Assembly: GCA_903923795.1 (NCBI GenBank)
Contig: CAIXYX010000134.1
Coordinates: forward strand, 1-6,603
Direction of reading: 5' to 3'
Length of the DNA stretch: 6,603 nt
DNA from: an uncultured Microcaldota archaeon
GTDB lineage: Archaea > Micrarchaeota > Micrarchaeia > Anstonellales > Anstonellaceae
Position 1 is the stretch's first letter, and the number at the start of each line of letters is the position of its first letter. The notes beneath the pieces are model-generated. The model saw only the letters and a program-made list of their open reading frames with translations. It was not told where the DNA came from and did not search any database. Shown one piece after another: positions 1-5,000 of the stretch. The translations under genes were made by a program, and so were the position numbers.

Positions 1-378
1 GAGGAGGTTGAAGAGGTATTTGATGACCTCGAGGCGGCGGACTTTGGGCGACATGTTCGGCAGCACCGAGTAGAGCACGTCGATTCCGTTGCGCCGGAAA
101 TATGCGATGGAGAAGAGGTACGGATAGCCCGATATGTCGCGCGATTCGATGTTGAGCACGAGAAGAGTGGATGGGTCGGCCGCGTCCTGCGCCATCTTCA
201 AAAACGAGAGGCTGCCGAACGCCTCCATGAGCGCCTCGGGCGTGCCAGTGCGCCGCACAAGTATTCGGAATCCCTTCACTGTCGGAACCGGCACCGAGCC
301 TGCCGGCGCCTGCGCAGATGATGCTTGGGTCGGGAGCTGTCCGCCCGCCGGGTTCGTTGTGCTGTTGGGCATGGCCAT
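1..378 (-). CDS. Unrecognised protein of the VirB4-like operon, N-terminal part (runs off left edge)
   Basis: This reading frame is open to the left edge, so only about 126 N-terminal residues are visible and the stop lies outside. The first ~36 residues are low-complexity (Pro, Ala, Gly, Ser, Thr, Gln) and probably disordered. After them comes a compact alpha/beta-looking domain beginning near KGFRILVRR and ending in a basic/helical stretch (KVRRLEVIKYLFNLL) at the edge. No signal peptide or membrane segment is seen, so a cytoplasmic protein is likely. I chose the ATG at 378-376 because AGGCGGCGAT, eight of ten matches to the archaeal anti-SD complement, ends 4 nt before it, the same spacing as for the gene upstream. 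An ATG at 384 that overlaps the upstream stop (ATGA) is the alternative. It is the fourth gene of the minus-strand operon with the VirB4-like ATPase, so a role with that machine is inferred. I recognise no family. Confidence 0.8.
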   Translation of the reverse strand, partial: MAMPNSTTNPAGGQLPTQASSAQAPAGSVPVPTVKGFRILVRRTGTPEALMEAFGSLSFLKMAQDAADPSTLLVLNIESRDISGYPYLFSIAYFRRNGIDVLYSVLPNMSPKVRRLEVIKYLFNLL

Positions 379-380
379 GA

Positions 381-914
381 TCATCGCCGCCTGTTCGGTG
401 TTTTCGAAGGCTTGCCTGCCTTCACATCCGCCAGCCCGCCCGCTTTTTTCGGCCTTGCCCCAATCAGCGAGAGGGGATTTTGCAGCAGCGGGGCCGGAGC
501 TTTGGTTTGGCGGGCATCGGCCTTCGGGGCCATGGAGGTTCTGCTCTCCATCATCGTCATGCCAACACTGCGCTCGAGCGGCGGCACATAATCGAGCAGA
601 GGCAGGGCGATGAACAGGCCGCCCATTATGAAGCCCACCAATATCGCGCCGGGGTTGAAAGAGCCGGCGAGAAGAGGGACGAAGATGATGAGAAGGATGA
701 TGAACGCGGCGAACACGGCGTGCATGAGCATCTTGCGCTCATAGCTTTTCAGCCGCTTCGCGTGCGCCTCGATGCAGTCCGGGCAGACGACGAGGGTGTT
801 GCGGGTGGCCATGTTCAGCCTCTCCTTCACCGTGCGTATCGCGCGAATCACCGATGTGTCGGCCACCCGCTCGCCGGACTTCTCCGCGTGACAAATGATG
901 CAAACTTCAGCCAT
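381..914 (-). CDS. Zinc-ribbon-like membrane protein with two transmembrane helices
   Basis: This is a 177-residue protein of unrecognised family. From the ATG at 914 it shows C5-x2-C8 and C44-x2-C47, a plausible zinc-binding ribbon in a soluble head. Two hydrophobic helices follow (about residues 67-85 and 88-107), separated by a very short turn, making a hairpin that would put both ends on the same side of the membrane. The last ~65 residues are rich in Lys, Arg, Pro and Ala, end in RRR, and are probably disordered and cytoplasmic. The start is set by GGTGAT lying 4 nt before ATG 914. A GTG at 923 would add three residues but has no room for a ribosome binding site. The gene starts 9 nt after the VirB4-like ATPase stop, so the two are co-transcribed. 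A membrane partner or adaptor of that ATPase is an inference. The basic tail could bind nucleic acid or lipid. Confidence 0.88.
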   Translation of the reverse strand: MAEVCIICHAEKSGERVADTSVIRAIRTVKERLNMATRNTLVVCPDCIEAHAKRLKSYERKMLMHAVFAAFIILLIIFVPLLAGSFNPGAILVGFIMGGLFIALPLLDYVPPLERSVGMTMMESRTSMAPKADARQTKAPAPLLQNPLSLIGARPKKAGGLADVKAGKPSKTPNRRR

Positions 915-923
915 GAGAATCAC

Positions 924-2591
924 CTAAAGCGGCGGCAATGCGCCGCCCGAGCCAGTATTGCCGCTCCCGCCCGCAGCACCGCCTCCGCCCGCGCCGCCAT
1001 TCCCGATGTCGCCCCCGCTGCTTTCATCAAGTATGACCTGCGTTATGTCGCGCCCCTCCAATCCGAGGCGCTTGAAGTCGGCTTTAGAGAATATGTTGAT
1101 GATGGTGGAGTCGTCGATGCCGACATCCTTTAAGAATGTGGTGAGGTTGGGCCTGCCGATGCCGTAGCGCTCGAGAAGTATGACGAATGAGACGACATCC
1201 ATGTGTCTGTTCTTCTTGGCGAAGAGGTTGGCTATCTCCTCCACATGCGTCTCGTCGAGCCCGAACGCGCGCAGGCGTTTTTTCAGCTCTTCCCGCTCGA
1301 ATGAAACAGAACGTGCCATATCAACTTCCCCCAGGGCCGGATCAGCCAGGCTCCCCATGTCGAGGAAGAATTCCTGCATCGGCTCCTCTCCCACTATCTT
1401 CTCGATTAAAAACGTTTCTGAGAACGACGCCGTCGTCTGGAAAGCCATGTTGACTGCCGCCTGCCCGACTCCCAATTTGGCGATTTCCCCGCGCATATAG
1501 TCCGAGAAATTGAGAGATGCCTGCAGATAGTCCAAGAACCGCTCGAACTTCACGCGCAGAATAAATGTTGTGCCGACGTTGGAGAATATTGCCTCCGAAA
1601 TGTCGGTCGGATTCTGGCTGGCCACAAGAAGGCCGAATGAATACTTGCGCCCCTCGCGCACAATCATCACCGCATCCGAATTCTCGTCTTTCGCGATTTT
1701 CCACGCCTCGTCGAGAACGACGATGAGCTTTAGGCCGGCTGTCGGCGACCAGCCCTCCTCGCGCATCTTCTCCTTGATGAATTGCAGCATGGACAAACCT
1801 GCAAGAGCTCGATACACTTCGTCGGGCAAACCAGACAAATCCAAATCCACCAGTCCGCCCGATGTGAGGGCATCGAGGTTTATGGTGGATGGTTGGGCGA
1901 AAAAGTCCTCGCCCTCGCGCGTGAACTGCTTTATCCGATACACGGCATTCTCCAACTCGGCCGGGAATTCGTATGTGCCCGCCTCGAGCATGTCCTCGAG
2001 TATGCGCTGCACGTCGCGCAGTGTGGGCGGCTTGAGCGGTCTGCCAAGAGTGTCTTTCTGGGTTTTCGAGTCAAGCTTGAATTTCGCCGACACGTACGCT
2101 TTCTCAATGGCAGTTTCGGTGAGCCGTTTTTGCTCGGGGTATCTGTCGATGTCGGTCAGAATAGTCAGCGTGCGGATGATTTGTTTTATTCTATCGTTGG
2201 GCTTCATGCCGCCCAAGTCGAGCAAGTTAATGTAGCTTCCCCGCCCAAGAGAGATGACCTTTCCCCCCGTCTGCTTCACCCAGTCCTTGTACTCCCCCGC
2301 CCAGTCTATGATGAACGCGTTCGTGCCCCAGATGAAATTGGCCCTTGTGAGGAAAGTCTTGACGAAATAGGATTTGCCCGCGCCGGTTATGCCCACCACT
2401 GCTATGTGCGGGTTTGTGATGCGGCGAAAAGTCCATGAGAAAGGCACATGGAAAAGTTTTGTGTAGCCCACGAATATGGAGTCATCGGGGTCGTTTATGA
2501 GGAATTCGGACGGCGGCTCGGGGGGCCTCACGTAGAAGTTGCGCCGCGAGAGCGCCTTGTTGCTGGTGACCTGATACGACAGACGGCCCAT
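924..2591 (-). CDS. VirB4/HerA-type conjugation-like ATPase (motor domain only) with C-terminal extension
   Basis: This is a 555-residue P-loop ATPase. Seen motifs: a pre-motor strand with VGYT (41-44) and NPHIAVVG (60-67); Walker A GITGAGKS (67-74); IIDWAGEY (94-101), typical of the HerA/VirB4/FtsK clade; INLLDL (121-126); FFAQPSTI (230-237); Walker B with LDEAW (293-297, D294/E295); REGRKY (312-317), the likely arginine-finger region; and ASQNP (324-328), the sensor motif. These match VirB4/TraC, which power type IV secretion and conjugative DNA or protein transfer at the membrane. VirB4 proteins are usually about 600-850 residues with a large N-terminal domain. Here only ~60 residues precede Walker A, and the missing part appears to be in the gene just upstream. 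Residues ~430-520 form an extra helical region, followed by a Gly/Ser/Ala-rich tail. The ATG at 2591 is the only start before an in-frame stop, with GAGG 8 nt upstream. A HerA-like role in repair is less likely given the membrane neighbours. Confidence 0.93.
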   Translation of the reverse strand: MGRLSYQVTSNKALSRRNFYVRPPEPPSEFLINDPDDSIFVGYTKLFHVPFSWTFRRITNPHIAVVGITGAGKSYFVKTFLTRANFIWGTNAFIIDWAGEYKDWVKQTGGKVISLGRGSYINLLDLGGMKPNDRIKQIIRTLTILTDIDRYPEQKRLTETAIEKAYVSAKFKLDSKTQKDTLGRPLKPPTLRDVQRILEDMLEAGTYEFPAELENAVYRIKQFTREGEDFFAQPSTINLDALTSGGLVDLDLSGLPDEVYRALAGLSMLQFIKEKMREEGWSPTAGLKLIVVLDEAWKIAKDENSDAVMIVREGRKYSFGLLVASQNPTDISEAIFSNVGTTFILRVKFERFLDYLQASLNFSDYMRGEIAKLGVGQAAVNMAFQTTASFSETFLIEKIVGEEPMQEFFLDMGSLADPALGEVDMARSVSFEREELKKRLRAFGLDETHVEEIANLFAKKNRHMDVVSFVILLERYGIGRPNLTTFLKDVGIDDSTIINIFSKADFKRLGLEGRDITQVILDESSGGDIGNGGAGGGGAAGGSGNTGSGGALPPL

Positions 2592-2649
2592 GCGCGCAGC
2601 CTCGAATTATCGATGATAAAATATCTGATGAAATGAAGAAAGAAATCCC
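2592..2649 (-). promoter_or_regulatory. Short gap with possible internal promoter for the ATPase gene
   Basis: These 58 bases separate the PrgI-like gene from the ATPase gene and are AT-rich, unlike the flanking coding DNA. Read on the minus strand there is a pyrimidine-rich stretch (TTTCTTTCTTCATTTC) just after the upstream stop, then a TATA-like ATATTTTAT around 2616-2624, about 25-30 nt before the ATPase ATG. A 5-bp stem (TTATC/GATAA, 3-nt loop) is also present near 2607-2619. These could form a weak terminator and/or an internal promoter giving a very short leader. The evidence is composition and spacing only. Confidence 0.25.
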
Positions 2650-3471
2650 TTACAATACCGAATTCTCCATGGCCTCGGAGGAGACGGGTATGAACCGCTC
2701 CCAGTCGAAGCAGCGGAGCATCTCCTCGCCCTGCAATATGGCCACCTCGACGTTGAGCGCATTGGAGATTGTGGCTTTCAGCTCGTTGGCCTGCGTTTTC
2801 GCCGCCGCAGCCGCCGCCTCTTTCGACAGGCCGGTAGCCGTGGTCATCATATATGTGGTTGCCCCCATGGGCTTGAAGCCCGAGATGAGGCGGTGAATCT
2901 GCTGCTCGGACATGCCGACCTCTTTCTCGAAGCGGTCGATTTTGAGCACATCAGGGTCAGGCTTCTCGCGCTCGCGGGCGAGTTTCAGTCTTGCCTCGGC
3001 CAAGCGCGTCTCCCATTTGAGCCTCTCCTTTGACATGTCGAGCACATTGACCATCATGGCGAATTTCACGGGGTATCTGACAGACGATATGGCGCGCTCG
3101 AAATATTCGGAGTAGACGACATTTTCCTCCTGTGACTTCTCCGAGGTGGATTCGTAAATCTTGACGCCCAAGTAAGCGGAGGCGTAATATGCCCCGCCCG
3201 AAGTCTTGAGGATGACGTCTTGCGAGGGCGGAATCTCGAACCCGTCCTGCATTATCTGCACTATTCGCGTGCGCGATGTGACGAACGGGAAGATGAAATA
3301 GCCGTATTTGAATGTGATGACAGCGCCAAGCGCGCCGACTATGTAGAATACCGCGAGCACCGGCGCCATTATGGAATTTCCGGCGGCAGTAAAAGAGCCG
3401 ACACCGCCGATGATGCCCAAACCCAACAATGCGTAGGTGATATATCGGATATTGATGTTGCTGAGGTCCAA
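2650..3471 (-). CDS. PrgI-like membrane protein fused to a VirB4/TraC N-terminal-like domain
   Basis: This is a 273-residue protein. Two hydrophobic segments (about 10-30 and 35-53) are followed by KYGYFIFPF, the layout of the small PrgI membrane proteins that are usually encoded directly before VirB4. Residues ~90-273 are soluble and helical with a charged stretch (about 145-200). The end resembles the close of a VirB4/TraC N-terminal domain: an aligned helix rich in Ala and ELKATISNALN, then a GEEML (238-242)...FIP motif like the LxGEELLxLL...xP segment of VirB4. The next gene starts where VirB4 would resume, so the two proteins probably form one split VirB4 anchored to the membrane. The start is TTG 3471, the only start codon before an in-frame TAA. 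GGTGAT ends 3 nt before it, which fits the archaeal anti-SD register. An alanine run (AAAAAAAK) lies near residue 220. The PrgI/VirB4N assignment is pattern-based. The membrane topology is firm. Confidence 0.85.
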   Translation of the reverse strand: MDLSNINIRYITYALLGLGIIGGVGSFTAAGNSIMAPVLAVFYIVGALGAVITFKYGYFIFPFVTSRTRIVQIMQDGFEIPPSQDVILKTSGGAYYASAYLGVKIYESTSEKSQEENVVYSEYFERAISSVRYPVKFAMMVNVLDMSKERLKWETRLAEARLKLAREREKPDPDVLKIDRFEKEVGMSEQQIHRLISGFKPMGATTYMMTTATGLSKEAAAAAAKTQANELKATISNALNVEVAILQGEEMLRCFDWERFIPVSSEAMENSVL

Positions 3472-3505
3472 CCCATCACCCTCTCGACTGAGGTTCGGAT
3501 AAGAG

Positions 3506-3515
3506 ATTTAAAAAG
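3506..3515 (-). promoter_or_regulatory. TATA-like box for the VirB4-like operon
   Basis: Minus-strand TTTTTAAATC lies about 35-45 nt upstream of the TTG start at 3471. A TATA box here would place transcription start about 25 nt downstream near 3484, giving a short leader that retains the GAGAGGGTGAT ribosome binding site. It is the only strong TATA-like element upstream of the minus-strand operon. It is a prediction from sequence and spacing. Confidence 0.45.
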
Positions 3516-3533
3516 CAGACGGACGAAAAACGC

Positions 3534-3569
3534 GGAGAGGGAACACATGAATTATCGAAGTCCCTCTCC
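3534..3569. repeat. Perfect 9-bp inverted repeat in the divergent intergenic region
   Basis: GGAGAGGGA (3534-3542) is perfectly complementary to TCCCTCTCC (3561-3569), with an 18-nt spacer. The stem does not extend further on either side. It sits just upstream of the minus-strand TATA-like box and well upstream of the GINS gene. It could be an operator read by a dimeric regulator, or a hairpin in a short transcript. There is no T-run directly after it on either strand, so a terminator is less likely. Confidence 0.5.
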
Positions 3570-3682
3570 TCATTTTCCACGTTCCTTTCTGATCCTCACC
3601 CTCAGAACTATCGAAGAAAATTTTTCCCGATTCGACCGTTTGCTGTAATAACCTTTGCGCCCCATGTATGTTCGGGAGACAT
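3570..3682 (+). promoter_or_regulatory. Putative promoter/leader region of the GINS gene
   Basis: This is a non-coding, AT-richer stretch before GINS. Two weak TATA-like candidates are visible: AAAATTTTT around 3617-3625 and GTAATAAC around 3645-3652. The second would put the start of transcription close to 3673, leaving a very short leader carrying GGGAG (3674-3678), 4 nt before ATG 3683. Neither box is strong. TATCGAAG occurs at 3553-3560 and again at 3609-3616. Confidence 0.3.
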
Positions 3683-4363
3683 ATGGCCGAGGAATGGAAT
3701 TACAGGCGTCTTTGCGAGACTTACCGCGAGGAGAAGAGCACGAACAGCCTCGTCACTCTGCCAACAGACTTCCACCGCTCATTGCAGGAATTGGTGAGCG
3801 GCCTTCAAATCAAATCCAACTCCGGCAGCCCGGACGCATCAAAAGAGCTCGAAAACGCGAGACGGCAGGCATGGGTGCTCATGCGATTGCGCCGGCAGAA
3901 GATAATCATGCGCGCGCTGGTCGATGCCGATGGCAGCGAGCCCGACGGCCTCACCGCGCCCGAACACATTCTTTATACCCGCATAAAAGACATGCAGAAA
4001 GAGGAGGAGGGGCAATTGGCCAGCATGCTGCACCCGATAACGGCTTTTGGCGCCGGTGTGACGGAAATAGGACCGGCTGCCGCGGCTGAATTGGGCGCAA
4101 AGATGGGCAATGGGGGGAGCGCAGAAGTCCCCATCACAAAAAACAATGAAAACAGCAGCAACAACGGCGACGGTCTCATCCACAAAGATAGCGCCCCTGC
4201 CCCCGAGGCCCCGAAGCGCAAAATCCGTATTCTCAAGGACATACAGGCGTACCGCGGGGCGGATTCGCGCGAATACGGGCCTTTCGTGCCGGGGCAGGAG
4301 GCCGAATTGCCCCAAAGCGAGGCGGATTGGATGGTTAAGGGTCAGATAGCGCAGATAGCATGA
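3683..4363 (+). CDS. gins51: GINS DNA replication complex subunit, Gins51-type
   Basis: This is a 226-residue archaeal GINS protein. GINS joins MCM helicase and the GAN/Cdc45-like nuclease in the replicative CMG-like complex. The N-terminal A domain (about 1-115) is helical and begins WNYRRLCETYREE with LVTLPTDF shortly after, as in archaeal GINS. A Lys/Asn/Ser/Pro-rich linker (about 120-178) follows. The last ~47 residues form the small B domain, with KIRILKDIQAYRG, REYGPF and a terminal GQIAQIA that match the archaeal consensus (RILKD...YGPF.PG...LP). A-then-B order is the Gins51 arrangement. No second GINS is visible here; many lineages have a Gins51 homotetramer. I chose ATG 3683 because GGGAG sits 4 nt before it. 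ATG 3668 would add five residues but lacks a ribosome binding site. Its position before rpl44e matches the replication-translation gene neighbourhood known in Archaea. Confidence 0.9.
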   Translation: MAEEWNYRRLCETYREEKSTNSLVTLPTDFHRSLQELVSGLQIKSNSGSPDASKELENARRQAWVLMRLRRQKIIMRALVDADGSEPDGLTAPEHILYTRIKDMQKEEEGQLASMLHPITAFGAGVTEIGPAAAAELGAKMGNGGSAEVPITKNNENSSNNGDGLIHKDSAPAPEAPKRKIRILKDIQAYRGADSREYGPFVPGQEAELPQSEADWMVKGQIAQIA

Positions 4364-4382
4364 ACAACATCCTGGTCAGTTC

Positions 4383-4387
4383 TTTTT
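4383..4387 (+). terminator. Possible T-rich terminator after GINS
   Basis: TTTTT, inside TTCTTTTTGG, lies about 20 nt beyond the GINS stop and before the rpl44e promoter. Archaeal termination can occur at short T-runs without a hairpin. The run is short, so this is weak. Confidence 0.25.
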
Positions 4388-4416
4388 GGATTTCCCGCCC
4401 ACCACCCCATAATATC

Positions 4417-4424
4417 TTTATTAA
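4417..4424 (+). promoter_or_regulatory. TATA box of the rpl44e operon
   Basis: TTTATTAA sits about 53 nt upstream of the rpl44e ATG in an AT-rich patch (AATATCTTTATTAA) within GC-rich DNA. It would place the transcription start near 4446-4450 and give a leader of about 30 nt containing the AGGAGTGA ribosome binding site (4463-4470). It is the best promoter in the window and probably drives rpl44e, rps27e, aIF2-alpha and nop10. A 6-bp inverted repeat (AACCTT 4423-4428 / AAGGTT 4436-4441) overlaps its downstream edge. Confidence 0.6.
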
Positions 4425-4476
4425 CCTTGTCTGAGAAGGTTTCGCATACGATTCCTATTCTAAGGAGTGAATTTCT

Positions 4477-4755
4477 ATGAAATATCCAAAAGAATCGCGC
4501 ACCTACTGCCCCACCTGCAAGAGCCACACGAATCACAAGGTGAAACTTGTCGGCAAAGGCACGGCCAGCAACATGGCGATTGGCACGCGCAAGCACGAGC
4601 GCAAGCTCATGGGCCACGGAGGCAAGCGCGCCGGCAAGCAGACGCCCAAAAAACAGGGCAAGCGCCAGAAGATAGTCATGGAATGCACGGTGTGCAAGAA
4701 GAAGCACGAGCGCGTGATCGGCGCACGCACTAAAAAGAAGCTCGAGTTCATTTAA
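4477..4755 (+). CDS. rpl44e: Large-subunit ribosomal protein eL42 (L44e)
   Basis: This 92-residue basic protein has the normal length for archaeal eL42, which lies at the E-site of the large ribosomal subunit. It has the family's zinc ribbon: C11-x2-C14 in YCPTCKSHTNHK and C70-x2-C73 in ECTVCKKKHER. Between them are a Lys/Arg-rich middle and GHGGKRAG, corresponding to the conserved GGQ/GGK loop near the E-site. The ATG at 4477 is preceded by AGGAGTGA 6 nt upstream, the strongest ribosome binding site in the window. It is the first gene of the rpl44e-rps27e-aIF2alpha-nop10 block. The rps27e start lies 24 nt after its stop, so co-transcription is very likely. Confidence 0.97.
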   Translation: MKYPKESRTYCPTCKSHTNHKVKLVGKGTASNMAIGTRKHERKLMGHGGKRAGKQTPKKQGKRQKIVMECTVCKKKHERVIGARTKKKLEFI

Positions 4756-4779
4756 GCCAAAATTTCTGGGTTGATATTT

Positions 4780-4962
4780 ATGAAAGGACGGACAAAAAGC
4801 AAATTCCTGCGCATCAAGTGCGCCTGCGGCAACGAGCAGAACATCTTCGCAGCCGCCTCGACGGCAGTGAACTGCCTCGTGTGCAACACCCCGCTCACCT
4901 CGCCAAGAGGGGGCGTGGCGCAGCTCACCGAGAAGGCGACGCTTGTAAAGACATTGGAGTAA
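4780..4962 (+). CDS. rps27e: Small-subunit ribosomal protein eS27
   Basis: This 60-residue zinc-ribbon ribosomal protein of the small subunit has the diagnostic features KSKFLRIKC, GNEQ, an S/T-A-V-xC segment, CLVC and SPRGG (the GG-containing turn). The four cysteines are C14, C16, C32 and C35. The first knuckle is C-x-C (KCACGNEQ), where the family usually has C-x2-C, so one residue is missing there. I prefer ATG 4780, which gives the usual family N-terminus. An upstream in-frame TTG at 4771 would add three residues and consume the GGGTTGAT ribosome-binding-like sequence. The gene lies between rpl44e and aIF2-alpha, as in many archaea. Confidence 0.95.
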   Translation: MKGRTKSKFLRIKCACGNEQNIFAAASTAVNCLVCNTPLTSPRGGVAQLTEKATLVKTLE

Positions 4963-5000
4963 GGGGAAGAGCCGCGCGTTAGACTGAGAGGATGAAAGAT

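Noticed and set aside
480..1133. Long plus-strand open frame (217 codons) antisense to the zinc-ribbon and ATPase genes
   Set aside because: It spans the boundary of two well-supported minus-strand genes. Its translation is His/Arg/Ala-rich shadow sequence with no domain, and the opposite strand explains the region fully.
1570..2438. Two overlapping plus-strand open frames of about 220 codons across the ATPase gene
   Set aside because: They lie entirely opposite the conserved motor core (Walker A to sensor motifs). GC-rich codon bias on the coding strand creates long antisense frames.
2604..2635. Possible C/D-box small RNA in the gap before the ATPase gene (GATGATA and CTGATGA on the plus strand)
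   Set aside because: The C-box match is imperfect, and the D box and guide spacing are missing. The AT-rich gap explains the similarity.
3620..3660. tRNA-like T-arm string (GATTCGACC)
   Set aside because: No acceptor, D-arm or anticodon stem can be folded around it.
3839..4315. Minus-strand open frame opposite GINS
   Set aside because: It is antisense to a recognisable GINS protein with conserved A and B domains. No ribosome binding site or family features support it.
4342..4707. Minus-strand 121-codon frame opposite eL42 with hydrophobic stretches
   Set aside because: It is a shadow of the Lys/Arg-rich eL42 codons. It also covers the TATA box and leader of the plus-strand operon.
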